From: Vibrio sp. VB16
GTDB taxonomy: Bacteria > Pseudomonadota > Gammaproteobacteria > Enterobacterales > Vibrionaceae
Assembly: GCF_015594925.2 (NCBI RefSeq)
Contig: NZ_CP087590.1
Coordinates: 434,001 to 498,000, forward strand
Direction of reading: 5' to 3'
Length of the DNA: 64,000 nucleotides
The position numbers and the translations under genes are program-made. Positions 17,055 to 26,716 of the stretch are shown here, one piece after another (position 1 is the stretch's first letter; each line of letters opens with the position of its first letter). Under the pieces are notes generated by a model. The model was not told where the DNA came from, made no database searches, and saw nothing but the letters and a program-made list of their open reading frames with translations.

Positions 17055-17090
17055 AACAGCAGCACTCTCAGGTGCTGTTGTTTTGCTTTT
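17055..17090 (+). terminator. Terminator after era
   Basis: AACAGCAGCAC (17055-17065) pairs with GTGCTGTTGTT (17072-17082, one G-U), with a 6-base loop, followed by a T-rich tract. It separates lepB-rnc-era from recO-pdxJ-acpS. Confidence 0.75.
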
Positions 17091-17157
17091 AGAAATCAAC
17101 TGGCTGCATGGTGTAGCACATTTAAGGAACATGTATTTAGCTTCTTAGGGATGTACT

Positions 17158-17877
17158 ATGATAGAAAACCTGCAGAGATGTTTTGTTCTTCATCGGCGTT
17201 CCTATAGCGAATCCAGCTTAATTCTTGATGTATTCAGCGAAGAATATGGACGGGTTAGCATTATGGCCAAAGGAGCCAGAGGAAAACGTTCCAATTTAAA
17301 AGGTGCATTACAACCCTTTACACCTTTACTCATGAAGTGGTCTGGAAAAGGCAGTATGAAAACACTTCGCCAGGCCGAACCAATTAGTTTGGGGCTGCCA
17401 ATCCACGGTATTAATTTATACTCTGCACTGTATGTGAATGAACTGCTCGATCGAGTAATAGAAAATGAGACACCTTACCCCGCATTATTTCACGACTATC
17501 TTCATGCCCTTACAGAACTTGCACAAACTGAAAATCCAGAACCTGCGCTTAGGCGTTTTGAATTAGCGTTGTTGTCCTCTTTAGGTTATGGCGTAGATTT
17601 TATGCATTGTGCAGGGACAGGAGAACCCGTTGATCCTGAAATGACCTATCGATTTAGAGAACAAAAAGGCTTTATTGCGAGTGTTCGCAACGATAACCTT
17701 ACTTTCTTTGGTAATGAGCTTATTGCTATTTCAGAAAGACGTTTTTTAACTAAAGAGCAGCTAAAAGCGGCAAAACGCTTTACACGTATAGCCTTAAAGC
17801 CTTATCTTGGCGGTAAACCATTAAAAAGTCGGGAACTATTTGCTGTCAGAACAGCCATTCCCAAAAACACGGAGTAA
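17158..17877 (+). CDS. recO: DNA repair protein RecO
   Basis: 239 residues. The N-terminal OB fold (FVLHRRSYSESSLILDVFSEEYGRVSIMAKGARG) is the RecO signature, followed by the helical domain. In the RecFOR pathway it loads RecA on SSB-coated single-stranded DNA. It starts recO-pdxJ-acpS, with pdxJ following after 6 bp. The PKNTE C-terminus and length are ordinary. Confidence 0.95.
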   Translation: MIENLQRCFVLHRRSYSESSLILDVFSEEYGRVSIMAKGARGKRSNLKGALQPFTPLLMKWSGKGSMKTLRQAEPISLGLPIHGINLYSALYVNELLDRVIENETPYPALFHDYLHALTELAQTENPEPALRRFELALLSSLGYGVDFMHCAGTGEPVDPEMTYRFREQKGFIASVRNDNLTFFGNELIAISERRFLTKEQLKAAKRFTRIALKPYLGGKPLKSRELFAVRTAIPKNTE

Positions 17878-17883
17878 TGAGAA

Positions 17884-18615
17884 ATGAGCTCTATTCTTTT
17901 AGGGGTCAATATCGACCATATTGCCACTTTACGTAATGCACGAGGAACAAAATATCCCGATCCTGTACACGCAGCTGAGATAGCGGAAAGAGCAGGTGCC
18001 GATGGTATCACGGTTCATTTACGTGAAGATCGCCGTCATATCTTAGATCGAGATGTGAGAATTCTTCGTGAAACCATTCAAACTCGTATGAACTTAGAAA
18101 TGGCGGTCACCGATGAGATGGTCGAAATAGCGATCGAGACCAAACCTGAATTTGTTTGTCTTGTCCCTGAAAAACGTGAAGAACTCACCACTGAAGGTGG
18201 CTTGGACGTTAAAGGCCAATTAGAGAAGATTAAAGCGGCAACCAAGAAACTCACTGAAGCCGGTATTAAAGTCTCGTTATTTATTGATGCTGATCGTGAG
18301 CAAATTGACGCAGCCAAAGCTTGTAAAGCACCATTTATAGAGCTTCATACTGGTCATTATGCGGACGCAAAAACAGAACAAGATCAACAAGACGAACTCA
18401 AAAAAATTGCTGCGGCTGCAAGCTATGCAGATGACCAAGGCATAACAGTAAATGCAGGCCATGGGTTAACGTATCACAACGTTGGTGCTATTGCCGCGCT
18501 TCCGGAGCTCTATGAGCTTAATATAGGGCACTCTATCATGGGACGCGCTGTGTTTGACGGCTTAGACAAAGCGGTTGCAGATATGAGAACGGCAATGATA
18601 CAAGCTAGACGATAG
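17884..18615 (+). CDS. pdxJ: Pyridoxine 5'-phosphate synthase
   Basis: 243 residues, a TIM barrel that condenses 1-deoxyxylulose-5-phosphate with 3-amino-2-oxopropyl phosphate to make pyridoxine phosphate. It shows GVNIDHIATLRNARGTKYPD (residues about 7-26), HLREDRRHI, the catalytic EHFD-equivalent loop ELHTGHYAD and NAGHGLTYHN near the C terminus. It lies between recO and acpS, as in E. coli. Confidence 0.97.
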   Translation: MSSILLGVNIDHIATLRNARGTKYPDPVHAAEIAERAGADGITVHLREDRRHILDRDVRILRETIQTRMNLEMAVTDEMVEIAIETKPEFVCLVPEKREELTTEGGLDVKGQLEKIKAATKKLTEAGIKVSLFIDADREQIDAAKACKAPFIELHTGHYADAKTEQDQQDELKKIAAAASYADDQGITVNAGHGLTYHNVGAIAALPELYELNIGHSIMGRAVFDGLDKAVADMRTAMIQARR

Positions 18616-18619
18616 ATCG

Positions 18620-19000
18620 ATGGCTATTGTTGGGCTAGGAACTGATATTGCGGAAATTGAGCGGTTAGAGAAAGCGTTATCAAGAAATGGTGATGCTTTT
18701 GCCAAAAGAATTCTGGCGGAATCTGAATATCAAATCTATCTAACTCTTAAGCAGCAAGGCCGTTTTTTGGCTAAGCGTTTTGCTGCAAAAGAAGCCGCGT
18801 CTAAGGCTCTGGGGACGGGGATTGCCCATGGCGTTACCTTCCATGACTTCGTCATTAGCAATGATGAAAATGGCAAACCAATTCTAATGTTAGAAAACAG
18901 AGCCAAAGATATTGCCGATAAGCGAGGTATCACGCATGTACACTTGTCTATTTCTGATGAACGACATTACGCTGTCGCGACAGTAGTGATGGAATCTTAG
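18620..19000 (+). CDS. acpS: Holo-[acyl-carrier-protein] synthase
   Basis: 126 residues. It transfers 4'-phosphopantetheine from CoA to apo-ACP. The Mg-binding aspartate is in GLGTDIAEIERLEKAL (residues about 5-20) and the second acidic ligand in KRFAAKEAASKALGTG (about 52-67). It follows pdxJ by 4 bp and ends in a bidirectional terminator shared with barA. Confidence 0.96.
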   Translation: MAIVGLGTDIAEIERLEKALSRNGDAFAKRILAESEYQIYLTLKQQGRFLAKRFAAKEAASKALGTGIAHGVTFHDFVISNDENGKPILMLENRAKDIADKRGITHVHLSISDERHYAVATVVMES

Positions 19001-19009
19001 TCACCATTT

Positions 19010-19045
19010 AAGCTGTATCTATTATTAAGATACAGCTTTTATTTT
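19010..19045. terminator. Bidirectional terminator between acpS and barA
   Basis: AAGCTGTATCT (19010-19020) and AGATACAGCTT (19028-19038) form an 11-bp stem with a 7-base loop, flanked by T-rich DNA on both strands. Confidence 0.85.
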
Positions 19046-19056
19046 AGGTATAAATC

Positions 19057-21843
19057 TTATTTGAGATAAAGCTTCGCTGTCGTGAGAACTTTGTCCATTT
19101 CGTCTTGCAGTTCAAATAGCTCTGGTTCGATATCTTCTATACTTCTTCCCGAACGAAGTGATTTTTCAATCTCAGCACACACCGCTTTTAATTTTGGAAC
19201 ACCGCTGTATGAACAACTGCCATGAAGTTTGTGGATGTAGTGCAAGAGTTCATCTGTTGAATAATCATCCTCTTCTAATACCTGTTCCACTACCACTGAA
19301 ACTTCAGCAATAAAGTCTATTAACATTTGTAGCATTTCTTTGGCAAGTTCCACTTTATTGGCTGCCTGTTTTAGTGCGGTTTGCCAATCAACAATAACAT
19401 CTGTTTTAGGTTTGTCGGTCGGACTCTCTATTATCACTTCAGAGGGCAATTCAAGTTTATCAACTGACTCCTGAGCGTTTGGGTTCCAGTGAACTAATAC
19501 CTGCTGAAGGATATGCTCTTCTATCGGTTTTGTTAGATAATCATCCATGCCAGCATTGAGTAAACGATCTCTTTCACCGCTCATTGCGTGTGCAGTCACA
19601 GCTATAACAGGGGTATCGTTGTTTAGCTCTATTTCTCTTATCTTCCTACTCGCCGTTACCCCATCCATATGAGGCATCTGAATATCCATAAGCACAATAT
19701 CAAATTTCTGCTTCGTCGCTTCGTCTATTGCCTTTTTGCCACTAGAACAAGAGACCACATATTCAACACGTTCCGAAAGCAATGCTGTAATCAATTTTAG
19801 GTTGGCAGGATTGTCATCTACTGCCATCACTTTGAGGTCCATTTTTTCGTAGTCGTCTATTTCAACGACTTCAGGTTCGGCTAGCACAACACTTGTTTGT
19901 TGTTGATGCTTAGCAAGTGAACCTAATAGTTTTCTGCGTGAAAGTGGTTTTGTCATACACTGGATGTGAAAGGTTTCAGAAATTTTTTCTGCTAACGCAA
20001 GTTCTGTGCTTGGAATCGCGATGATTACTTGATCCGCATAGGTTTGAGTTTTTTCTATCCATTTGCTGACCTCTTTAAAGCTATTCTCTTTTTTAGGAGA
20101 GAGACTGATTAATGCACAATCTTGTCTATCGAAATCATTTGGCACGCTGGTTTGGTAGGTAACCAGTAAGCCTTCTTGGCCAAGTTGTTGTTGAACGATC
20201 GAGGCGGCCTGCATATTTGGTTCAATAAGGAGAACACGCTTATTTTGCAAATATTGGCTTTCAACCTGATGAAGCTGCGGAAGATCAGTCGTTGCAAGAC
20301 GTAAAGTAAACCAGAATGTAGAGCCTTGGTGTAACCGACTTGTTAGGCTTATTTCTCCCCCCATTTGGCCAACTAATTTCTGGGTGATGACTAAGCCTAA
20401 ACCTGTCCCTCCATAACGTCTCGAAATACTCGCGTCTGCTTGGCTAAATGCTTGGAATAGTTGAGACTGCTGTCTTTCAGATATGCCTATACCGGTATCT
20501 CGAACCATAAATTGTAGCTCAACACTGTCGTCTTTTTTTGCTCGTAACTCAACGCTGATATCAATGTTTCCTCGCTCAGTAAATTTAATTGAGTTACCCA
20601 TTAAATTTGTCAAAACCTGCTGAATACGTAACGGATCACCAATGAGCCCCGCAGGGATTTTAGGATCGACCTTGAGGGTGATTTCCAATCCCTTTTCATG
20701 AGCGGTGGTCGCCTGCAAGCTAACCACTTCTTCTAGACTTTCTTGGAATTCAAACGGGATATTTTCGAGCAATAGCTTACCGGCTTCAAGTTTCGAGAAG
20801 TCTAAGATGTCATTGATAATATGTAATAGGTTGTTGGCGGAACGTTCAATAGTTTGTAGATAATCAGTCTGGCTAGAGGATAGGTTTGTCTTGAGCATTT
20901 GGCGCGTAAAACCAATTACGCCATTAAGTGGTGTTCTTAATTCATGAGACATATTAGCCAAAAATTCAGATTTAACACGAGCGGCTTCCTGAGCCCGTTT
21001 TTTGGCGATATCTAATTCAACATTCTGAATCTCAAGTTGCTCTAATGTTTCTCTAAGATCGGATGTTGCTTGGTCAATACTATGCTGCATTTCTACATGG
21101 TATTCAGACAAAGACATTGCCATGGCATTGATACCATTTTTGAGCGAATCGAGCTCACCATGCATTGTGCCTTCAATTCGTGAATCTAGATGACCACGAC
21201 GTATTCGGTCGACGGTCTCTTGCATGTTGGTGATGGGTTGTGTTACATCGTGCATTAACCGATACGCAAATACAGCAGAAAGACCAAGACCTAGAACTAA
21301 TACGACGAGCGCCGCAAAAATTTCCTGATATTGTTGTAATCTAAGCGTCGATAAATCGAGCTCCATGGAAATGTAACCAAGGGGTTGATTGAGGTCAGTC
21401 GCGGTCTCACTCTGCAGAAAAAACTTCCCTTCGGCAATAATTGGTGCTCTTAGTATTAAACGGGAGTCAACCAGTTCGATGTTGGTCAAAAGTGGTATCG
21501 GTTTATCTCGGGGGAATGTTAGCGCTTCAAAATTTGGATGAAAATTAGACGTTACAAATAGCTGATGGTTAGCATCAAAAACGGCAATGCTCCGAACGAT
21601 AGCCGAATTTTTTCTGTGCGCGTAACTAATAATGCGCCGAACCGCTTCATGGCTTTGTTCCGTCATCCCATATTCGCTTGCAATCGCGAGAGGTTCTAGA
21701 ATACTCGTTCCTGAAGAGATCAGCTGAGTTTCCAAATCGTTATAACGATTTGAAGTAAAAAATGTACTCAATAACAAGCCAACAATTAATGTTGGCGCTA
21801 AAGTTAGAGTGATTACGCGGGCTCGTAGGCCATATCTGGTCAT
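19057..21843 (-). CDS. barA: Hybrid sensor histidine kinase BarA (VarS)
   Basis: 928 residues, a tripartite sensor kinase in the inner membrane. Order: N-terminal membrane segment, periplasmic sensor of about 140 residues, second membrane segment near 170-190, HAMP, coiled coil, HisKA with H300 in NMSHELRTPLNG, HATPase, a degenerate receiver-like part, a receiver with D720 in VLMDIQMPHMDG, and a C-terminal HPt with H871 in YIHKLHGSCS. With response regulator UvrY (VarA) it controls CsrB-type RNAs and so CsrA, virulence and metabolism in vibrios. Convergent with acpS, divergent from rlmD. Confidence 0.94.
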   Translation of the reverse strand: MTRYGLRARVITLTLAPTLIVGLLLSTFFTSNRYNDLETQLISSGTSILEPLAIASEYGMTEQSHEAVRRIISYAHRKNSAIVRSIAVFDANHQLFVTSNFHPNFEALTFPRDKPIPLLTNIELVDSRLILRAPIIAEGKFFLQSETATDLNQPLGYISMELDLSTLRLQQYQEIFAALVVLVLGLGLSAVFAYRLMHDVTQPITNMQETVDRIRRGHLDSRIEGTMHGELDSLKNGINAMAMSLSEYHVEMQHSIDQATSDLRETLEQLEIQNVELDIAKKRAQEAARVKSEFLANMSHELRTPLNGVIGFTRQMLKTNLSSSQTDYLQTIERSANNLLHIINDILDFSKLEAGKLLLENIPFEFQESLEEVVSLQATTAHEKGLEITLKVDPKIPAGLIGDPLRIQQVLTNLMGNSIKFTERGNIDISVELRAKKDDSVELQFMVRDTGIGISERQQSQLFQAFSQADASISRRYGGTGLGLVITQKLVGQMGGEISLTSRLHQGSTFWFTLRLATTDLPQLHQVESQYLQNKRVLLIEPNMQAASIVQQQLGQEGLLVTYQTSVPNDFDRQDCALISLSPKKENSFKEVSKWIEKTQTYADQVIIAIPSTELALAEKISETFHIQCMTKPLSRRKLLGSLAKHQQQTSVVLAEPEVVEIDDYEKMDLKVMAVDDNPANLKLITALLSERVEYVVSCSSGKKAIDEATKQKFDIVLMDIQMPHMDGVTASRKIREIELNNDTPVIAVTAHAMSGERDRLLNAGMDDYLTKPIEEHILQQVLVHWNPNAQESVDKLELPSEVIIESPTDKPKTDVIVDWQTALKQAANKVELAKEMLQMLIDFIAEVSVVVEQVLEEDDYSTDELLHYIHKLHGSCSYSGVPKLKAVCAEIEKSLRSGRSIEDIEPELFELQDEMDKVLTTAKLYLK

Positions 21844-21978
21844 TATTATCTGATTACTTATTCGCTAATTACAATGCGGTCTGGATATGGGAAAATATAT
21901 CAATAGCTTAAACAAAGCACATCAATTCGACAATCTTCCCAAGTAAGAATAGTGATACTAGGACAAAAGAGACTTAAC

Positions 21979-23364
21979 ATGGCGCGTTTTTATCAACCTA
22001 AAAAGAAAACTTCATTAGATACAAAGCATCAGCAGGTTCGTGTTGAAAGGCTCGATCATCAAGGTGCTGGAATAGCATTTTTAAACAAAAAAACAGTTTT
22101 TATCGATGGCGTATTGCCTGAAGAAGAAGTGTTGATTCAACTCACTGAGAGCAAAAGTAAATTTTCTCGTGCAAAGTTAATCAAAATACTTAAATCAAGC
22201 CCTGAACGTATGGAAGCATTTTGTCCTGTTTATAAAGAGTGTGGAGGTTGCAATATGCAACACCTAAACCATTCTGCACAGGTAGAATATAAACAGAATT
22301 CTCTTCGTCAACTGATAAAAAAATTCTCTGGTGAAGAACTCGAGTTGGCAGCGCCAATTCTTGGCGAAGATCAAGGCTACCGACGTCGTGCGCGCATAAG
22401 CCTGTATTTCAATACCAAAGGTGGCCAAAAAGAGAACGGTTCAAAACTTGAGTTTGGTTTTCGCAAAAAACAGAGCAAACAAATTGTTCAGGTATCCCAT
22501 TGTGCCGCCCTAGAACCCAAGCTAAATGAATTACTGCCTGAATTGTATACTATGCTCACTAGTTTTAAAAAACAGACAGAGTTAGGCCATTTAGAGCTGG
22601 CGTTGGGGGATGATCAACCGGTTCTTATGTTGAGAGTGATGAAACCGTTACCCGATGTAGATTTGTTATCGTTACGTGAGTTTTCAAAAAGAAAAGCGTT
22701 AGCGCTTTATGTTTTATCGGATCAAGACACATTACAGCTATTGGAAGGCGAAAAGCCAGCATACAGTGAAGGTGGCTTTATTATTCCATTTTTGCCGACG
22801 AACTTTATTCAGATTAACCGAAAGGTGAACCAACAGATGGTGAGCCAAGCGATAGAGTGGCTAGATATTACCAGCGAAGACAGAGTGCTTGATCTTTTTT
22901 GTGGTCTCGGGAACTTTAGTCTGCCAATGGCAACTAAAGCAAAAGCGGTTGTTGGCGTCGAAGGTATACAAGAAATGGTGGACCAAGCCAAAGCTAATGC
23001 TAAGAAAAACGAGATTAATAATGTCGAGTTCTTTCAAACCAATCTTGAACAAGATATATCAAATAATGAGTGGGCTAAATCTAAGTTTGACAAGGTGTTG
23101 CTAGACCCTGCTAGAGCAGGGGCAAGCGGCGTTGTAGATCAACTTTTTGAGCTTGGAGTTAAGAGCGTAGTGTACGTTTCTTGTAATCCTGCTACGCTTG
23201 CCAGAGATTGTCAGAGTTTACTTGACCAAGGCTTTAAATTGACCCGACTAGGCATGCTGGATATGTTTCCACATACTAGTCATTTAGAATCGATGGCTCT
23301 GTTTCAAAGAAATAGTAAATACCAAATAAATAAGACGACAGACGACGTGTCAGTCTTCAAATAG
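21979..23364 (+). CDS. rlmD: 23S rRNA (uracil(1939)-C(5))-methyltransferase RlmD
   Basis: 461 residues from the ATG at 21979 (MARFYQPKKK); an in-frame upstream start at 21952 would add nine residues not found in homologues. An N-terminal TRAM domain (VERLDHQGAGIAFLN) is followed by the Fe-S cysteines in CPVYKECGGCNMQH (about residues 84-97), the SAM fold VLDLFCGLGNFSLP and the catalytic cysteine in YVSCNPATLARD (about residue 407). It is followed by relA after 18 bp. Confidence 0.94.
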   Translation: MARFYQPKKKTSLDTKHQQVRVERLDHQGAGIAFLNKKTVFIDGVLPEEEVLIQLTESKSKFSRAKLIKILKSSPERMEAFCPVYKECGGCNMQHLNHSAQVEYKQNSLRQLIKKFSGEELELAAPILGEDQGYRRRARISLYFNTKGGQKENGSKLEFGFRKKQSKQIVQVSHCAALEPKLNELLPELYTMLTSFKKQTELGHLELALGDDQPVLMLRVMKPLPDVDLLSLREFSKRKALALYVLSDQDTLQLLEGEKPAYSEGGFIIPFLPTNFIQINRKVNQQMVSQAIEWLDITSEDRVLDLFCGLGNFSLPMATKAKAVVGVEGIQEMVDQAKANAKKNEINNVEFFQTNLEQDISNNEWAKSKFDKVLLDPARAGASGVVDQLFELGVKSVVYVSCNPATLARDCQSLLDQGFKLTRLGMLDMFPHTSHLESMALFQRNSKYQINKTTDDVSVFK

Positions 23365-23382
23365 AAAAAGCTAGGAATTAAA

Positions 23383-25605
23383 ATGGTTGCGGTACGTAGT
23401 GCGCACTTAAACAAAGATGAAGAGTTTGAGTTAGAGACATGGGTTTCTAGCTTAGGACAGGATAATAAAACCAGTAAAAAGCTTCTGGAAGTCTATAGGC
23501 AGTGTGAGGCTCACCTTGAGGGTAAGGAGCAAGCATCGTTATTGCTTTGGAGAGGTCGCGAGATGATCGAAATATTGATCACACTCTCTATGGATAGAGC
23601 AACCTTGATTGCGGCTCAGTTATTTCCTGTTGTTTCTAGCGGTTTCTTTGAAAGAGAGGCGCTGGAAGAAGTCTATGGTAAAGAGATTATCAAGCTTATC
23701 GATGGTGTTGAAGAGATGGCCGCTATTGGTCAACTCAACGTCACCAGAGCGGATTCAGCTGCGTCTGGTCAAGTGGATAACGTCCGTCGTATGCTACTCG
23801 CTATGGTCGATGATTTTCGTTGTGTTGTTATCAAGCTTGCGGAGCGCATCTGTAATCTTCGTGAAGTCAAAGATAAGCCTATTGAAGTGCGCCAAACCGC
23901 AGCAAAAGAGTGTGCCAATATCTATGCACCTCTGGCCAACCGACTTGGAATCGGTCAGTTAAAATGGGAAATAGAAGACTACGCGTTCCGTTATCAGCAA
24001 TCAGATATCTATAAGCAAATTGCCAAACAAATTTCAGAGCGTCGAATTGTGCGTGAGTATTACATCGATGATTTTGTAGCAGATTTAATGTCTGAAATGA
24101 AAGCAACGAATATCAATGCTGAGGTGAGTGGTCGTCCCAAACATATTTACAGTATCTGGCGGAAAATGCAGAAAAAAAATCTCGCATTTGATGAACTATT
24201 TGATGTTCGTGCGGTAAGGATTATTGCCGATGAACTTCAAGATTGTTATGCCGCACTAGGTATTGTTCACACCAAATACAAACACCTTCCTAGCGAGTTT
24301 GATGACTATGTTGCCAATCCAAAACCAAACGGATATCAGTCTATCCATACCGTTATCCTTGGTCCGGAAGGCAAAACAATCGAGATTCAAATCAGAACGA
24401 AACAGATGCACGAGGATTCTGAACTAGGTGTTGCGGCGCACTGGAAATATAAAGAGGGCGCATCGACTGGACGCAGTGGCTATGATGAGAAAATCACGTG
24501 GCTGCGTAAATTACTCGATTGGCAAGAGGAAATGTCTGACTCTGGTGAAATGTTGGATGAACTTCGTAGTCAAGTATTTGATGATCGTGTTTATGCCTTT
24601 ACTCCAAAAGGTGATGTCGTTGATTTACCAATGGGAGCGACACCACTTGATTTTGCCTATCATATTCACTCTGAGGTAGGGCATCGATGTATCGGCACAA
24701 AAGTGGCCGGAAGAATTGTACCGTTTACCCATAAGCTTGAGATGGGGGATCAGGTGGAGATCATTACTCAAAAAGAGCCGAACCCATCAAGAGATTGGTT
24801 GAATAGTTCACTTGGGTTTGTTCACTCAAGCAGAGCTAGAGCCAAGATTAACGCCTGGTTTAGGAAAGAGAGCCGTGAGCAGAATGTAGAAGCGGGTCGG
24901 GAAATCCTAGAGACAGAATTAGCAAAAATTGGCGCAACAGTGAAGGATGCCAATGATTACGCACTTCGACGGTTCAATGTAAATACACCAGATGAGCTTT
25001 ATGCTGGCATTGGTAGTGGTGACTTGAGAATAAATCAGGTTATCAACCATATAAATGCCCTCGTAAATAAGCCGACGGCAGAAGAAGAAGATAAACAAGC
25101 GCTAGAGAAACTACAAGAATCAGAATCTAAATCGTCAAGCCAAAGCCACTCCCATAAAGACGCCATCGTGGTTGAAGGGGTCGACAACCTCATGTCTCAT
25201 CTCGCACGCTGTTGTCAGCCAATACCTGGAGACATCATCGCCGGTTATATTACACAGGGACGGGGCATTTCTGTCCATAGAAGTGACTGTGAGCAACTGG
25301 CAGAGTTAAGGTTACATGCACCTGAACGTATTATTGACACGGTTTGGGGAGCGAGCTTTGCGGGTAACTTTATACTTACGTTAAGGATTGAAGCATTAGA
25401 GCGAAGCGGCTTACTTAAGGATATCACCACGCTGCTGGCAAACGAAAAGTTAAAGATTTCTAGCATGAAAAGCCGCAGCGATTATAAACGTCAAATGTCG
25501 ATAATGGATTTCAACATAGAGGTCAGAAATGTTGAAATACTTAGCCGAATTGTTTCAAGGATTGAGCAGATTAAAGATGTCATTTCAGTCAGAAGGTTAA
25601 ACTAG
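23383..25605 (+). CDS. relA: GTP pyrophosphokinase RelA
   Basis: 740 residues. Ribosome-bound (p)ppGpp synthetase of the stringent response. Order: inactive HD-like hydrolase domain (the catalytic HD pair is lost), synthetase domain (RVKHIYS-type SGRPKHIYSIWRKM and FDDYVANPKPNGYQSIHT, about residues 250-325), TGS domain (VYAFTPKGDVVDLPMGATPLDFAY), zinc-finger region with CC and HRSDC, and C-terminal ACT domain. The order rlmD-relA-mazG is the usual one. YtfK, a modulator of SpoT, is encoded about 18 kb upstream. Confidence 0.97.
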   Translation: MVAVRSAHLNKDEEFELETWVSSLGQDNKTSKKLLEVYRQCEAHLEGKEQASLLLWRGREMIEILITLSMDRATLIAAQLFPVVSSGFFEREALEEVYGKEIIKLIDGVEEMAAIGQLNVTRADSAASGQVDNVRRMLLAMVDDFRCVVIKLAERICNLREVKDKPIEVRQTAAKECANIYAPLANRLGIGQLKWEIEDYAFRYQQSDIYKQIAKQISERRIVREYYIDDFVADLMSEMKATNINAEVSGRPKHIYSIWRKMQKKNLAFDELFDVRAVRIIADELQDCYAALGIVHTKYKHLPSEFDDYVANPKPNGYQSIHTVILGPEGKTIEIQIRTKQMHEDSELGVAAHWKYKEGASTGRSGYDEKITWLRKLLDWQEEMSDSGEMLDELRSQVFDDRVYAFTPKGDVVDLPMGATPLDFAYHIHSEVGHRCIGTKVAGRIVPFTHKLEMGDQVEIITQKEPNPSRDWLNSSLGFVHSSRARAKINAWFRKESREQNVEAGREILETELAKIGATVKDANDYALRRFNVNTPDELYAGIGSGDLRINQVINHINALVNKPTAEEEDKQALEKLQESESKSSSQSHSHKDAIVVEGVDNLMSHLARCCQPIPGDIIAGYITQGRGISVHRSDCEQLAELRLHAPERIIDTVWGASFAGNFILTLRIEALERSGLLKDITTLLANEKLKISSMKSRSDYKRQMSIMDFNIEVRNVEILSRIVSRIEQIKDVISVRRLN

Positions 25606-25649
25606 AGTCTCTCAATACGCTCTATTCTATTATTATAAAAAGGTTAAAA

Positions 25650-26444
25650 ATGACAGCGAATCCCATTGATGAATTGATTTTGATTATGTCCCAACTCAGA
25701 GACCCAGAGCAAGGCTGTCCTTGGGATCTAAAACAGAATTTTGAAACCATCGTGCCTCATACTATTGAAGAGACATTTGAGGTAGTGGATGCTATACATA
25801 ATAAAGATTGGGATAATCTCAAGGAAGAGTTAGGTGACCTTCTTTTTCAGGTCATTTTTTATAGTCAACTGGCGAAAGAACAACAGCTTTTTGATTTTAA
25901 TGATGTTGTAGAAACGGCCAACGAAAAGCTTATTCGTCGTCATCCTCATGTATTTTCTCAAGCTAAATTTGAGAGCGTTGACGAATTAAATGTGCACTGG
26001 GAAGAGGAAAAGGCGAGAGAGAAGGCCAAATTAGGCAAAACAGAAGAGAGCATTCTCGATTCTGTACCGTCGTCGCTTCCTGCGCTTTCAAAGGCGAATA
26101 AGATTCAAAAACGCTGCGCTAAACATGGATTTGATTGGGATACGCTTGGGCCTGTGGTAGATAAAGTAAAAGAAGAGCTCGATGAAGTTCTGGAAGAAGT
26201 GCTTCAGGTAACGCCTAATGAAGAGGCAGTAGAGGAAGAGTTGGGCGATCTTCTTTTTGCCACGGTTAACTTAGTTCGTCATCTAGGAAAAGATCCCGAA
26301 GCAGCATTACGTAAAGCAAACAATAAATTCGAAAAGCGCTTTAAAGGTGTTGAGCGTCTCGTTCGTGAGAAAGGAAAACAATTGGACGATTTTAGTTTGG
26401 ATGAATTGGATGCAATGTGGGATGTTGTGAAAAAGGGTGGTTAG
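25650..26444 (+). CDS. mazG: Nucleoside triphosphate pyrophosphohydrolase MazG
   Basis: 264 residues with two MazG domains. The N-terminal one has CPWDLKQNFETIVPHTIEETFEV (written here in parts: CPWDLKQNF, IEETFEVVDAI) and EELGDLLFQV; the C-terminal one has EELDEVLEEV and EEELGDLLFATVN with the metal-binding glutamates. It hydrolyses NTPs and dNTPs to monophosphates and has been proposed to lower ppGpp in E. coli. Position after relA supports the call; the mazEF toxin pair that lies between them in E. coli is absent (gap 44 bp). Confidence 0.95.
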   Translation: MTANPIDELILIMSQLRDPEQGCPWDLKQNFETIVPHTIEETFEVVDAIHNKDWDNLKEELGDLLFQVIFYSQLAKEQQLFDFNDVVETANEKLIRRHPHVFSQAKFESVDELNVHWEEEKAREKAKLGKTEESILDSVPSSLPALSKANKIQKRCAKHGFDWDTLGPVVDKVKEELDEVLEEVLQVTPNEEAVEEELGDLLFATVNLVRHLGKDPEAALRKANNKFEKRFKGVERLVREKGKQLDDFSLDELDAMWDVVKKGG

Positions 26445-26631
26445 TGAACGCTACCGAAAATAGGTTTCTCAATCGATAAGATCTGACCAGTTGCGCTGTG
26501 CCTTGCTAGAGTGAAGTATCGGTGTCTATACTTTGTTCCGAGAAATAAGCCTAACCGCTCTGCGTCAGCTTATGATTGGCGGAATTGATTTGAAGCAAAA
26601 AATAAATTAACCAAGTGTGATAAGTTTCACG

Positions 26632-26660
26632 TTGTGGCGATAAAGGGCTTCTGGTATATT
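26632..26660 (+). promoter_or_regulatory. Probable sigma-70 promoter of pyrG
   Basis: TTGTGG (26632-26637), a 17-base spacer and TATATT (26655-26660), with a predicted start near 26667, about 50 bases before the pyrG ATG. Confidence 0.6.
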
Positions 26661-26716
26661 TACATCCCGTCCAGAAAGCACCTTTTTTCCCTCATTCAAC
26701 CAATTTCAGGTTAAAC

